From assembly GCF_028767185.1 (NCBI RefSeq), contig NZ_JARACK010000003.1, forward strand, positions 124,001-188,000: a stretch of DNA of 64,000 nt, given 5' to 3'. This DNA is from Mangrovimonas aestuarii (GTDB taxonomy: Bacteria > Bacteroidota > Bacteroidia > Flavobacteriales > Flavobacteriaceae). The position numbers were made by a program, and so were the translations under genes. Shown here one piece after another: positions 26,241 through 35,930 of the stretch (position 1 is the first letter of the stretch; each line of letters starts with the position of its first letter). The notes beneath the pieces are model-generated. The model was not told the origin of the DNA and did not search any database. It worked only from the letters and a program-made list of their open reading frames with translations.

Positions 26241-26248
26241 CAAAAATA
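26241..26248 (-). promoter_or_regulatory. -7 element (TATTTTTG) for serS
   Basis: Minus-strand TATTTTTG fits TAnnTTTG and lies about 55 bp before the serS ATG. A -33 TTG is not visible at the usual spacing. Confidence 0.45.
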
Positions 26249-26281
26249 AGAAGTTTTTATGTTGGAGTAAATAAATTACTG

Positions 26282-27592
26282 CTATTTTGATGGGTAAAGC
26301 CATTCACTATGTTTGAATGGATCCCACTTTACAGCAGCCAAATCAATATCAGGGTTAACAAATGGCTTTTTGTCCTTACCATTAACAACCACTTTATTTC
26401 GTTTGAGATATACAGATATGGAGTCGCCTTTGGCTTGGTATTCGCTTTTTAAACGTTGAGAAAATTGCCAAATCACATCAGGTTTAGTGAACAACATCTT
26501 CCTCTGCTTCACACTCACATAATCATGAAGCTTTACATAAAACGCACTGTCCTTTGTATGGTTTACAATTTGATAGGAGCCAAAACCGTTTTTTGTACGC
26601 AACATCATTCGCCAAGACATTCTGTGCCCTTCTTCGGTCCATAACACATCATCTTCTATAAAATGATGCCTTAACGGCAAGGCCAATTGCACCACAAAAT
26701 GAACTGCCAAAACCAAAACAAAAGCATTAGCTAATTTGGGCACAATCACTTCATCGCTATTGTAAAATGGCTTACTTTTTAAGAATATGGAGTGGATGGT
26801 TTTAGGCTCAAAGAAAAAGAGACAAAACGCCAGTGATAAGTAAGGGAATATACCAACTTGAAACACTATAGAATTAAACACATGAAAAAATATCGAAGCG
26901 AAAAACGCCCATTTTCTTGTTTTCCTAATTAACAATAAAGGGATTACCAATCCATCAAATAAAATGCCTCCATAAGCCAAGAAATAATGCACCCATTTTT
27001 GCTGAAGCAAATCACCCACCAACCAATAATTCGCTTTGGATTTCATTAAAATCTCCATAACCGAAGTATCTAACCAATCTGGATAAATCTTAGCTATAGA
27101 GCCGTAAGTGTAAACAATAAACATTTGCAAAATAAACACCCAAGCACTCCATTGTGGCATTGAAATGTTCTGTATGGAAGGATTTCGCTTAACATCAAGT
27201 GACAAATACCTATTGGCTGGTTGAATCGCCATTATTACGCCCAACACCACCAATAAATAATAATGGTTATTATAAGATGCCTTTTGCATGAAATAGACAC
27301 CCGCCCACATTACAGTGAACATAAAAGCACTAAACCTGTAACGATAGCCCAACATAATACCCAAACCGAAAACCCCCATTATAACATAGTAGAAATACAT
27401 ACCACTTCCTGGTAAAGGCTGTAACCAGTCAAGTCCAATAAAAGAAAATGTAAACTCTGGATCTACCAGTGTACGTTTAATCCAGCCCGTGAATATTGCT
27501 CCAACGGACTCCAAAAAACATAACAATCCAAAAATAATTCTAAAGACAATCAGGGCAGAATTGTCTATACGACGAAAAAGCAGGTTATTCAT
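26282..27592 (-). CDS. HTTM-domain membrane protein (gamma-carboxylase-like)
   Basis: 436 residues. Several membrane helices fill about 1-270, with a conserved Trp/His/Tyr pattern (GWIKRTLVDPEFTF, QKASYNNHYYLL), then a soluble C-terminal domain with LPLRHHFIEDDVLWTEEGHRMSWRMMLR. This is the HTTM architecture shared with vitamin-K-dependent gamma-glutamyl carboxylase. Bacterial members are of unknown substrate. It overlaps the ribF stop by 8 bp, so they are translationally coupled. Confidence 0.9.
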   Translation of the reverse strand: MNNLLFRRIDNSALIVFRIIFGLLCFLESVGAIFTGWIKRTLVDPEFTFSFIGLDWLQPLPGSGMYFYYVIMGVFGLGIMLGYRYRFSAFMFTVMWAGVYFMQKASYNNHYYLLVVLGVIMAIQPANRYLSLDVKRNPSIQNISMPQWSAWVFILQMFIVYTYGSIAKIYPDWLDTSVMEILMKSKANYWLVGDLLQQKWVHYFLAYGGILFDGLVIPLLLIRKTRKWAFFASIFFHVFNSIVFQVGIFPYLSLAFCLFFFEPKTIHSIFLKSKPFYNSDEVIVPKLANAFVLVLAVHFVVQLALPLRHHFIEDDVLWTEEGHRMSWRMMLRTKNGFGSYQIVNHTKDSAFYVKLHDYVSVKQRKMLFTKPDVIWQFSQRLKSEYQAKGDSISVYLKRNKVVVNGKDKKPFVNPDIDLAAVKWDPFKHSEWLYPSK

Positions 27593-28520
27593 TTAAGTGT
27601 TCTGAAATATAAGCCAAGGTGGTTTCTCTATCTATTCTCAATTGATTTTGAAGCGCCTCTACTGAGTCGAACTTCTCTTCATCCCTTATACGCTCAAGCA
27701 ATTCAACAGTAACTGTACTAGAGTACAAATCTTTATTAAGATTCAAATAATTTACTTCAATGGTTTGGTTAGCCCCATTGACAGTAGGATTCACTCCAAT
27801 ATTCATCATCCCGTAAACTACTTTATCATCAATAATAGATTTAACGATGTAAACCCCATTTTTAGGCACAAGTTTATACTCTTCTTTTAAGGCAATATTA
27901 GCTGTTGGAAATTCAAGGGTTCTGCCAAGCCCTTTTCCTTTTACAACCTCACCAGTTATACTGAAAGGGTGGCCTAAATAGGATTTAGCTTTTGAAACGT
28001 CACCTTCAGCCAAAGCTGCTCTAATCTTTGTAGAGCTGACTGCAACTTCATTTACATCCTGAGCAGAAATCTCCTCAACCTCGAATCCATATTCCTCTCC
28101 AAACTCTCTTAAATCATCAATATTGGCGGTACGGTTACGTCCAAAATGGTGATCGTACCCTATAATAATCTTTTTTACCTTCAGCTCATTAACCAATACA
28201 TTTCCCACAAACTCTTCTGCTGTTAACCTTGAAAATTCCTTGGTAAACTTTTTAACATAAAGACAATCTAGCCCCAAGCCCTCCATTATGGCTGCTCGCT
28301 CTTCTAAAGTATTAATCAATTTTATGTTCGCATCTTTCTGAAGCACCATACGAGGGTGCGGAAAAAACGTAAGCACCACCGACTTCAGCCCCATACGATT
28401 AGCTTCAGCAACTAATCGTTTTACAATTTTCTGATGCCCTATATGAACGCCATCAAAAGTCCCTATAGTAAGTACTGTGGGCGAATGGTAAGCACCATCT
28501 GTTTCGTGTAATATTTTCAA
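27585..28520 (-). CDS. ribF: Bifunctional riboflavin kinase / FAD synthetase
   Basis: About 311 residues from a TTG at 28520 (MKILHETDGAYHSPTVLTIGTFDGVHIGHQ). The FAD-synthetase half has the GTFDGVHIGHQ nucleotide-binding motif and VGYDHHFGRNR-like segment; the flavokinase half has GHPFSITGEVVKGKGLGRTLEFPTANI and the catalytic region GMMNIGVNPTV. It makes FMN and FAD. The upstream ATG at 28565 sits in the loop of the preceding gene's terminator, which makes the TTG the better start. Confidence 0.95.
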   Translation of the reverse strand: MKILHETDGAYHSPTVLTIGTFDGVHIGHQKIVKRLVAEANRMGLKSVVLTFFPHPRMVLQKDANIKLINTLEERAAIMEGLGLDCLYVKKFTKEFSRLTAEEFVGNVLVNELKVKKIIIGYDHHFGRNRTANIDDLREFGEEYGFEVEEISAQDVNEVAVSSTKIRAALAEGDVSKAKSYLGHPFSITGEVVKGKGLGRTLEFPTANIALKEEYKLVPKNGVYIVKSIIDDKVVYGMMNIGVNPTVNGANQTIEVNYLNLNKDLYSSTVTVELLERIRDEEKFDSVEALQNQLRIDRETTLAYISEHLNE

Positions 28521-28539
28521 ACGTCTTAAGTTTCTACAA

Positions 28540-28578
28540 AAATAAAAAAGAGGATTGAAACTCATTTCAATCCTCTTT
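28540..28578 (-). terminator. Intrinsic terminator after the M43 protease gene
   Basis: A 14-bp perfect stem AAAGAGGATTGAAA (28547-28560) and TTTCAATCCTCTTT (28565-28578) with loop CTCA. On the minus strand it is followed by TTTTATTTTTG. It insulates ribF from the upstream metalloprotease gene. Confidence 0.92.
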
Positions 28579-28601
28579 GAAAGTTTATAAAACCTATGTC
28601 A

Positions 28602-30224
28602 TTACTCCTTTATAAAAGGAATAGACATATTTGCGTTTTGTTTGCTCAATTTCACAAAGTACATACCATTACTCAATTCACTTGTATTGATTGATAAATC
28701 AGATACAGATGAAATTGTTTTAGTAGCGACACGCTGCCCCAATACATTGTAAACCACATACGAATCTGGCAAATCGTTATTGTTTACTTTAATATTAAGA
28801 ACATCCTTTGCAGGATTAGGATACACTTTTACTTCATTATCAACAAAATAATCTTCTGTCCCTAAAGTTGACGTTGTAATTTGAATTGATTCTATACTTC
28901 CAAAATCACCTCCACTATAAATTAAAGAACCATCACCAGTGGAAAGCTCATACGATCCGTCTCCATAATCACAACAGATACCATCCCCATATTCGTCATT
29001 AATTGTAAAAATGTAGCACTGGTTTCCACTTACAGTAAAGGATTCATTATATGTAGAATTGTTATCGTAAGTATTGGCTGGCGATGAATACAGCACAGCT
29101 CCACTGCTATCTTTAAATTCCCAGCTGGTTTCATCTCCATAGTTATCTGTAACTATAGTCAAATTAATCTGGGTTGTGCTAGACTCTACAGAAAAGCCTT
29201 CATTAGTCAAAGAAGATCTCTCATTTGCCAAAACCGCCAACATTCTTGCCTTTTGGTCATTAGTAAACACATTCATACAAGAATCGTCTGTATAGTCCAT
29301 ATAGTTTTGAACCATATCAGGCGTTCCACAAGACGAATGCCAAGTTGGGCAACCGTAGTTCGCATCATCAACTGAAGGAGTGTCGGCACAACCATCACCA
29401 CTTCCATTACATCCGCCTTGAAAAGTATGGTACAACCCTAAGTAATGCCCAACTTCGTGTGTAGTTGTTCTACCTAAATTATAAGCCCCACCTAAAGTAA
29501 CGTTGGGGTCATCATTAGAACCGAAATATTGATACCCCATAACAACACCATCTGTCATTGCGTTTCCGCCAGGAAATTGACCAAATCCTAACAAACCGGC
29601 ACTACTCCATTGTACAGTCCACATATTTAAATACCTAGATGAATCCCAAATGGTCTGAGGTTTTAAAATCGTATTAGTGTTACTGCTCGCACCACTTCCT
29701 CCCCATGAGGTAGCATAAGCAGACATATCTACTCTATCGATTCCGTTTGTAGGATTACAGTTCGGGTCGGTTTCTGCTAAATAAAATTCAATTTCTGTAT
29801 CAGCACCATCTGGGTGGGTATTGTATCCATTAGTTCCCATTGCTCTACGGTAATCGTCGTTTAATACCTGAATTTGCGACAACACCTGAGCATCAGAGAT
29901 ATTTGGCCCAACTCCTACGGCTTGACCATTATGAATTACGTGTACCACAACAGGAATTCTAATAACAGTCCCATCTACTTCCGAAGATCGAGATACCTCT
30001 TTATCTTTAATATATTGAGAAAGCCTTGATTCAAACTCGTTACTACCCATCATATTAGGATAGCTCTTAAGCATCTCTTTATTGTATTGGTCCGACGAAC
30101 ATCTAATATATCCGTCCGGAGACACATGCATATCATCAGCGGATATTTGCTTTTGCTGAGCAAGCCCTATTGCAGACCATAACCCACACCCAAAAGCAAA
30201 TGCTTTAATGGTAATTTTTTTCAT
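28602..30224 (-). CDS. Secreted M43 metalloprotease with T9SS sorting domain
   Basis: 540 residues: signal peptide (KKITIKAFAFGCGLWSAIGLAQ), pappalysin-like catalytic domain with the zinc motif HEVGHYLGLYH (His256, Glu257, His260, His266) and a following Met-turn region (VQNYMDYTDDSCMN), an Asp/Gly-rich beta region about 350-450, and a C-terminal T9SS type A sorting domain (YPNPAKDVLNIKV to FVKLSKQN). It is secreted to the outside by type IX secretion and probably digests extracellular protein. It is divergent from another T9SS protease. Confidence 0.95.
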   Translation of the reverse strand: MKKITIKAFAFGCGLWSAIGLAQQKQISADDMHVSPDGYIRCSSDQYNKEMLKSYPNMMGSNEFESRLSQYIKDKEVSRSSEVDGTVIRIPVVVHVIHNGQAVGVGPNISDAQVLSQIQVLNDDYRRAMGTNGYNTHPDGADTEIEFYLAETDPNCNPTNGIDRVDMSAYATSWGGSGASSNTNTILKPQTIWDSSRYLNMWTVQWSSAGLLGFGQFPGGNAMTDGVVMGYQYFGSNDDPNVTLGGAYNLGRTTTHEVGHYLGLYHTFQGGCNGSGDGCADTPSVDDANYGCPTWHSSCGTPDMVQNYMDYTDDSCMNVFTNDQKARMLAVLANERSSLTNEGFSVESSTTQINLTIVTDNYGDETSWEFKDSSGAVLYSSPANTYDNNSTYNESFTVSGNQCYIFTINDEYGDGICCDYGDGSYELSTGDGSLIYSGGDFGSIESIQITTSTLGTEDYFVDNEVKVYPNPAKDVLNIKVNNNDLPDSYVVYNVLGQRVATKTISSVSDLSINTSELSNGMYFVKLSKQNANMSIPFIKE

Positions 30225-30518
30225 ATTCTTATCAATTTTTTCTGGAAAATTGCGCTAATATAATGATAACATGCAAAAAAAACCTCATTTTATTCACAAA
30301 AAACACATTTTAGAGTCATTTTAACACTACAGATCATTAACGCAAATTAACATCAATGCAGTAATAGCAACATCTTGAGAGCCTGACCTCTAAAAAAAAA
30401 AAAATCTAATAACGACTCTTAATATATTAATTGAAAAAACAAGTTGCTTCGATTTTTATATTAACTTTATAAAACACCTCAACTCGCTAATTACCTGCAT
30501 TTTAAAACCAGACTTATC
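30225..30518. other. Divergent intergenic region between two protease genes
   Basis: 294 bp, very AT-rich. TAACTTTA at 30462-30469 is a near-match to a -7 box for the rightward gene, with a TTG 15 bp before it (shorter than usual). I see no repeat, RNA or ORF. Confidence 0.4.
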
Positions 30519-33170
30519 ATGAAAGAAAAATCAACGCTCATTTTGAGTTTAGCTTTTATGTTATTCTCACTTTCAACATTAGCTCAAAATGAAATCTTCA
30601 ACAAAATTGACTCCCCAACATCTTCTTTATCTTTTCAAATCAATCAAAACAAATTAAGCGAACAGTTAGCCTCGGCGCCAATAAGGGACCTGTCTTTAAA
30701 TAGATCACTAACTATGGAATTCCCAAACTTCAATGGAATGCTTGAGAAATTCAACATTGTAGAAGCCCCAGTAATGCACCCTGATTTACAGATGCAATAT
30801 CCTGAAATTCGTTCTTATGCTGGTTACGGAATAGATGAACCTACAGCATACTTGAGATTTAGCTATTCACCATACAATGGGCTTAATGGAATTATTTTAG
30901 GAAGTGAACAAGCTACAATATTTAAATCTTCCTCAGACAACCCAAACAAAGTAATAGTCAACAAGTATTCATCAGGAAAACTACACAGAGATTTCATTTG
31001 TGAAACAATCGATGAAAACATGACCGAAATCGTTAATAGCACTGAAGCCACAGACCGTGACGCAGACGATAGCATACTTAGAAAATACCGACTGGCTATG
31101 TCTGTATCAGGAGAATATTCAGTTTATCACGGAGGAACATTAGCCTCTGTAAACGCAGCAATTAATGCTACCATAACTACTGTAAATGGCGTATTTGAAA
31201 ATGACTTTAATGTTACATTGGAATTAATCGCTACCAACGACCAAGTTGTTTATCTAAATCCGACTACTGATCCATACAGCGGATTCAGTGACAACAACTA
31301 CAACAGCGTTTTACAAAGCACTCTCAATAGCGCTATAGGCGCAGCAAATTATGATATTGGACACTTAATGGCTGGAATAGGAAACAATGGTAATGCTGGC
31401 TGTATTGGATGTGTTTGCAACGACAGCTCAAAAGGAAGCGGGTATACAACTAGCACTGTTCCTGAAGGCCCAAATTTTGACATTGATTATGTTGCCCATG
31501 AGATGGGACATCAGTTTGGCGCAAACCACACTTTTACATTTAGCCAAGAAGGAGGCATTGCACAAATGGAACCCGGAAGTGGCTCCACTATTATGGGTTA
31601 TGCAGGAATTACCGGACCAAATACAGATTTACAGCCCAATAGCGACCCATATTTTCATGCCGTTTCCATTCAACAAGTCACCAATTACATTAAGATATTT
31701 GGAACCTGCTCGGTTAACACAAATACCGGAAACGCTACACCTGTTGTAAATGCAGGAAACAACCTTACCCTCCCCATAGGAACAGCCTTTAAGCTAATAG
31801 GCACTGCCACCGATTTAGACGGAGATACACTCACCTATTGTTGGGAACAATTTGACGAAAATAATGCAGCATCAACCTACCCAAATCCTAATTCTACTGA
31901 CTCGAATTCAGTTTTGTTCCGCTCATATAATCCTAGTTTAAGTCCAGAGCGAATTTTTCCCAGAATGGAAGACTTATTGGAAAACGGAGTTAACGGTAAT
32001 ACTTGGGAAAAAGTACCAAATGTGTTAAGAACGGCCGACTTCAGATTAACAGTAAGAGACAATGTAGAAGGAGGTGCAAACAATAATCATGATGACGTGA
32101 CAATAACATTTAACCCAGTCTATGGACCACTTGAAATTACCTCACAAAACTCATCAGATATTATCTGGGCATCCAACACTTCAGAAACCATAACATGGAA
32201 TGTAAACAACACAAACACCCTTGCAGGATCGTCCAATGTAAACATCTTACTTTCTACCGATGGAGGCCTTACATTTTCAACAGCCTTAGCGACAAACACC
32301 CCTAACGATGGCTCAGAAACCATAACTGTTCCAGACACACCTGCCCCTTATTGCAGAATCTTGATTGAACCAACAAACAACCAGTTTTTTGCTGTAAACA
32401 CAACATCTTTTTCAATTGACTACACTATTGACACAACCTGTGAACAATATGCATCTGCCAGCAACTTAGATCTAGCTATACCTGACGGATTAAGCCCTAA
32501 TCAACAAGGCCCAATTTTAACTAATGTCATTAATGTCCCTACTGCTTTAAATAACTTTACAAGCTTGAAGGTAAACGTAGACATTACCCATACATGGGTA
32601 GGAGATTTAGTTATACAACTAAACCACCCCGATACCGAAACCTTCAATATCCTTTGGGGAAGAAACTGCGACAATGGCAGCAACAGTGGGTTGGATGTTA
32701 TTTTTGAAGATGGCGCCACTTCAATCGTATGCGCCAACCCGGTTTCAGGAACCTATTCTCCTGCAACTCCCTTAAGCGTATTCAACTCACTTGAAACGAT
32801 GGGAGATTGGACCATTGCGATTGCTGACTTTTGGAATGGGGATACTGGAACTCTAAATGACTGGTATATTGAGTTCTGCACAACTACAGAGACCCCTTTA
32901 GCAATAGAAGACATTGAAAACCAGACAAACCTCACCATCTACCCCAATCCAAATAATGGAGTATTTGCTATTAAACTAGACACAGCTTCTTCTGAAACTA
33001 TAGATGTGCAAGTACTTGATGTAAGAGGCCGCGTTATTTTCAAAGAGAACTACGCCAACTCTTCGAGCTTTCACCAAACCATTAACTTAAATCACATTCA
33101 ATCTGGAATGTACATTGTTAAAGTAAGCGATGGCCATAGAGATCTCACTAAACGAATTATAGTTAATTAA
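30519..33170 (+). CDS. Secreted reprolysin-like metalloprotease with P-domain and T9SS sorting domain
   Basis: 883 residues. Signal peptide (KSTLILSLAFMLFSLSTLAQ), propeptide-like region to about 180, then a zinc protease domain with HEMGHQFGANH (His327, Glu328, His331, His337) and a Met-turn (GSTIMGYAG). An Ig-like region follows, then a proprotein-convertase P-domain (about 650-790, ...WVGDLVIQL ... GDWTIAIADFWNGDTGTLNDWYIEF) and a T9SS sorting domain (IYPNPNNGVFAI to GMYIVKVSDGHR). It is an extracellular protease, followed by a terminator. Confidence 0.95.
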   Translation: MKEKSTLILSLAFMLFSLSTLAQNEIFNKIDSPTSSLSFQINQNKLSEQLASAPIRDLSLNRSLTMEFPNFNGMLEKFNIVEAPVMHPDLQMQYPEIRSYAGYGIDEPTAYLRFSYSPYNGLNGIILGSEQATIFKSSSDNPNKVIVNKYSSGKLHRDFICETIDENMTEIVNSTEATDRDADDSILRKYRLAMSVSGEYSVYHGGTLASVNAAINATITTVNGVFENDFNVTLELIATNDQVVYLNPTTDPYSGFSDNNYNSVLQSTLNSAIGAANYDIGHLMAGIGNNGNAGCIGCVCNDSSKGSGYTTSTVPEGPNFDIDYVAHEMGHQFGANHTFTFSQEGGIAQMEPGSGSTIMGYAGITGPNTDLQPNSDPYFHAVSIQQVTNYIKIFGTCSVNTNTGNATPVVNAGNNLTLPIGTAFKLIGTATDLDGDTLTYCWEQFDENNAASTYPNPNSTDSNSVLFRSYNPSLSPERIFPRMEDLLENGVNGNTWEKVPNVLRTADFRLTVRDNVEGGANNNHDDVTITFNPVYGPLEITSQNSSDIIWASNTSETITWNVNNTNTLAGSSNVNILLSTDGGLTFSTALATNTPNDGSETITVPDTPAPYCRILIEPTNNQFFAVNTTSFSIDYTIDTTCEQYASASNLDLAIPDGLSPNQQGPILTNVINVPTALNNFTSLKVNVDITHTWVGDLVIQLNHPDTETFNILWGRNCDNGSNSGLDVIFEDGATSIVCANPVSGTYSPATPLSVFNSLETMGDWTIAIADFWNGDTGTLNDWYIEFCTTTETPLAIEDIENQTNLTIYPNPNNGVFAIKLDTASSETIDVQVLDVRGRVIFKENYANSSSFHQTINLNHIQSGMYIVKVSDGHRDLTKRIIVN

Positions 33171-33195
33171 TAACACCCATTCTTTAAAAAACAAT

Positions 33196-33225
33196 AAAGC
33201 GGCCAAATGTAAAGCCGCTTTTGTT
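33196..33225 (+). terminator. Intrinsic terminator after the reprolysin-like gene
   Basis: Stem AAAGCGGC (33196-33203) and GCCGCTTT (33214-33221), loop CAAATGTAAA, then a TTGTTT tract. Confidence 0.85.
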
Positions 33226-33242
33226 TCTCAGATAAGCACAGT

Positions 33243-33875
33243 TTATTTACCATTAAAGGCATTCATAGTTCTGGCGCTTCCCGCAGTACCAAAAGACCTA
33301 ATCAATTCAACCGATTTATCCAATCTATCTTTAAGCTTAGACGTTTCCTCTTCATTCCATTCCCCTAGCACATAATCAACCTGTCTTCCTTTACTGAATG
33401 AATCACTAATCCCGAACCTAAACCTATGGTATTTAGCTGTATTTAACTTGTCCTGTATGTCTTTAAGCCCATTATGCCCACCATCACTTCCTTTGGCTTT
33501 TAAACGTAACGTTCCGAATGGCAAATTAAGATCGTCCGTTATTACCAAAAGGTTTTCCAACGGGATATTCTCCTTTTCCATCCAATATCTTACGGCTTTT
33601 CCACTTAAGTTCATATAAGTGCTTGGCTTAAGCAGTATAAAAGTTCTTCCCTTAAATTTATAAGTAGCTACATCACCAAGCTTTTGAGTTTCAAAAACAA
33701 CATTTTCCTCTGTTGAAGCTAAATGATCTAATACCTTAAACCCTATATTATGTCTCGTATTGTGGTATTTCTCCCCAATATTTCCTAGCCCAACTACCAA
33801 GTACTTTTTCATATCCTTAATATTATCCTGAGACGCTTTATTGCCTTTTACAAACCAACCGAATAACCACTTCAT
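33243..33875 (-). CDS. pth: Peptidyl-tRNA hydrolase
   Basis: 210 residues. The core begins KKYLVVGLGNIGEKYHNTRHNIGF, with catalytic His in NTRHN, then KPSTYMNLSGKAV, TDDLNLPFGTLRLKAKGSDGGHNGLKDI and HRFRFGI. It frees tRNA from stalled peptidyl-tRNA. The first 21 residues form a Trp-rich extension; an internal ATG at 33812 would remove it, but a similar extension is common in Flavobacteriaceae, so I keep the longer form with reserve. It is separated from rplY by a terminator. Confidence 0.95.
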   Translation of the reverse strand: MKWLFGWFVKGNKASQDNIKDMKKYLVVGLGNIGEKYHNTRHNIGFKVLDHLASTEENVVFETQKLGDVATYKFKGRTFILLKPSTYMNLSGKAVRYWMEKENIPLENLLVITDDLNLPFGTLRLKAKGSDGGHNGLKDIQDKLNTAKYHRFRFGISDSFSKGRQVDYVLGEWNEEETSKLKDRLDKSVELIRSFGTAGSARTMNAFNGK

Positions 33876-33898
33876 GTGTACATTCTTTTGGAATAAAA

Positions 33899-33930
33899 AT
33901 AAAAAAGCATCCTGAATAATCAGAATGCTT
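33899..33930 (-). terminator. Intrinsic terminator between rplY and pth
   Basis: Stem AAGCATCCTGA (33905-33915) and TCAGAATGCTT (33920-33930) with one wobble pair, followed on the minus strand by TTTTATTTTTA. It ends the prs-rplY unit; pth may get read-through. Confidence 0.78.
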
Positions 33931-33953
33931 CTTTATATAAACTATTGTGAAAT

Positions 33954-34583
33954 TTATGCTTCAGCTGTAGCTTCTGGAGTTCCAGCTTCTTCAGTTGACT
34001 CATCTTCATCTAAATCGTCATCAGACACGTTCATAGAAGCTCTAGAACGTCTTACTTGACAAACCACAGTGTTATCTGGGTGCATGAACTTGTAAGCATC
34101 ATTCTCCAATGTAGTGATGTAAAGTTTACCTCCAATTCTTAATGGAGTGATATCTGCCTCGATAAAGTCTGGTAAGTTACCTGGTAAAGCTTTAACACGT
34201 AGGCTACGCTTGTTCTTACGTAACACACCACCAGCTCTAACACCTCTAGAGTTACCAACAAACTGTACTGGAATATCCATAGTTACAGCTCTGTCTTCGA
34301 ACAACTGATAGAAGTCGATGTGAAGGATTTTGTCTGTTACAGGGTGGAACTGGATATCCTGAAGGATAGCGTTGAAAGTCTCACCGTTGTCTAAAGCAAT
34401 CACAACTGTATGCGCGTTAGGCGTATAAACCAGTTTAGAAAATGCTAATTCTTCTGCAGAGAAATGCACTGGCTTATCCCCTCCGTATAGTACGCAAGGA
34501 ACCTGTCCAGCATTACGTAAGGCTTTTGTTGACTTCTTGCCTACGCTTTCTCTTTGAGATCCATTGATTGTAATTGATTTCAT
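33954..34583 (-). CDS. rplY: 50S ribosomal protein L25 / general stress protein Ctc
   Basis: 209 residues, the long CTC form: an N-terminal L25 domain ([33 protein letters not shown]) that binds 5S rRNA, a second beta domain ([37 protein letters not shown]), and an acidic tail ([14 protein letters not shown]). It lies 14 bp after prs, a common pairing in bacteria. Confidence 0.97.
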   Translation of the reverse strand: MKSITINGSQRESVGKKSTKALRNAGQVPCVLYGGDKPVHFSAEELAFSKLVYTPNAHTVVIALDNGETFNAILQDIQFHPVTDKILHIDFYQLFEDRAVTMDIPVQFVGNSRGVRAGGVLRKNKRSLRVKALPGNLPDFIEADITPLRIGGKLYITTLENDAYKFMHPDNTVVCQVRRSRASMNVSDDDLDEDESTEEAGTPEATAEA

Positions 34584-34597
34584 TGTAAGTATATTAA

Positions 34598-35539
34598 TTA
34601 AATTATGAAATTCGAACTTATCGATTTATTACTGTTTACACTTTGCATTACTGTTCCAAACAAATCTGCACAGCTTAAAACCTTTATTTTATCACTCTTT
34701 TGCTTTAAAGGAATAGAGTCTGTAACGATCAATTCCTGAAGCTTTGAGTTTTCAATACGCTCGTATGCGCTACCAGAAAGAATAGCATGGGTACAAATAG
34801 CTCTAACACTTAATGCTCCACGCTCCATCATAACATCGGCTGCTTTGGTAAGTGTTCCGGCAGTATCTACCATATCATCTACTAAAACCACGTTCTTGCC
34901 TGTTACATCACCAATCAATTCCATGTGTGAAATCACATTGGCTTTAGCTCGTTGTTTATAACAGATTACCACATCGCTCTCCAAAGCTTTAGCATAAGCA
35001 TAAGCACGCTTAGACCCTCCCATGTCTGGAGATGCAATAGTTAGGTTATCTAGATTTAAAGCTTTTAAATGTGGCAAGAAAATAGTTGATGCAAATAAAT
35101 GATCAACAGGTTTTTCAAAGAACCCTTGAATTTGATCAGCATGCAAGTCCATAGTAATGATACGCGTAGCACCAGCTTCTTCAAGCATTTTAGCTATTAG
35201 TTTTGCAGCGATTGGCACTCTTGGTTTGTCTTTTCTGTCCTGTCTAGCCCAACCAAAATAAGGGATTACCGCAGTAATGTGTCTTGCAGAAGCACGTTTG
35301 GCAGCATCAAGCATCAACAACATTTCCATTAAGTTTTCCGGCCCAGGATTGGTAGAACCAATTATAAAAACACGGGTTCCACGTATCGACTCCTCATAAG
35401 AAGGTTGAAATTCCCCATCACTATAAGTAGACGTAATAACATTACCTAGGTCTGCACCATAGGCCTTCGCAATTTTTTCTGCTAGTTCTCTACTTTGAGT
35501 ACAAGTAAAAATCTTAGCTTCGGTAACTACGTTTGGCAT
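34598..35539 (-). CDS. prs: Ribose-phosphate pyrophosphokinase
   Basis: 313 residues. Features: the loop after [25 protein letters not shown], the KRAYAYAK region, and the PRPP-binding [18 protein letters not shown]. It makes PRPP from ribose 5-phosphate and ATP for nucleotide, His and Trp synthesis. It is the first gene of prs-rplY, with a -7 box at 35591. Confidence 0.97.
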   Translation of the reverse strand: MPNVVTEAKIFTCTQSRELAEKIAKAYGADLGNVITSTYSDGEFQPSYEESIRGTRVFIIGSTNPGPENLMEMLLMLDAAKRASARHITAVIPYFGWARQDRKDKPRVPIAAKLIAKMLEEAGATRIITMDLHADQIQGFFEKPVDHLFASTIFLPHLKALNLDNLTIASPDMGGSKRAYAYAKALESDVVICYKQRAKANVISHMELIGDVTGKNVVLVDDMVDTAGTLTKAADVMMERGALSVRAICTHAILSGSAYERIENSKLQELIVTDSIPLKQKSDKIKVLSCADLFGTVMQSVNSNKSISSNFII

Positions 35540-35590
35540 ATTAACTCAATGTTTTTTAGCGGTTTATATAAGGTCTCCACAAATGAGGTG

Positions 35591-35598
35591 CAAAGTTA
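35591..35598 (-). promoter_or_regulatory. -7 element (TAACTTTG) for prs
   Basis: Minus-strand TAACTTTG fits TAnnTTTG, 51 bp before the prs ATG. No clear -33 TTG. Confidence 0.45.
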
Positions 35599-35642
35599 GA
35601 AATTTATTTTTACCTGAAAAGGATAATATCTTCTATTTTTTG

Positions 35643-35672
35643 TTGAAAATTAAATAAAAACAATTATTTTTG
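35643..35672 (+). promoter_or_regulatory. Promoter of tRNA-Leu
   Basis: TTG (35643-35645), 19 bp, TATTTTTG (35665-35672): boxes and spacing fit the Bacteroidota consensus. The tRNA begins 27 bp after the -7 box. Confidence 0.75.
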
Positions 35673-35699
35673 CCCTCGCAAATAACACCTATTACACTT

Positions 35700-35781
35700 G
35701 CTCGAGTGGCGGAATTGGTAGACGCGCTGGATTCAAAATCCAGTTCTTTCGGGAGTGTGGGTTCGATTCCCACCTCGAGTA
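35700..35781 (+). tRNA. tRNA-Leu (anticodon CAA)
   Basis: The acceptor stem GCTCGAG pairs with CTCGAGT, with A as discriminator; CCA is not encoded. The D arm (GGCGGAATTGGTAGAC), the anticodon stem CTGGA/TCCAG with loop TTCAAAA (CAA at 35734-35736), a long class II variable arm (TTCTTTCGGGAGT) and the T arm GTGGGTTCGATTCCCAC are all present. It reads UUG codons. It is flanked by its own promoter and terminator. Confidence 0.97.
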
Positions 35782-35785
35782 CGAC

Positions 35786-35823
35786 AAACCCTTGTTAAAC
35801 AATTGTTTAACAAGGGTTTTACT
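35786..35823 (+). terminator. Intrinsic terminator after tRNA-Leu
   Basis: A perfect palindrome: AAACCCTTGTTAAACAA (35786-35802) and TTGTTTAACAAGGGTTT (35803-35819), followed by a T-rich stretch (TACTTTT). A hairpin with a small loop is expected, 5 bp after the tRNA. Confidence 0.82.
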
Positions 35824-35930
35824 TTTCAAGTAATTACTCAACAAACAAACCACACCCCCAATCGCAAATATTCTTCAAAAAGTAAATACTAACATTTTTT
35901 CTGAGGATAGATTAAACAACTATCTTCTTC

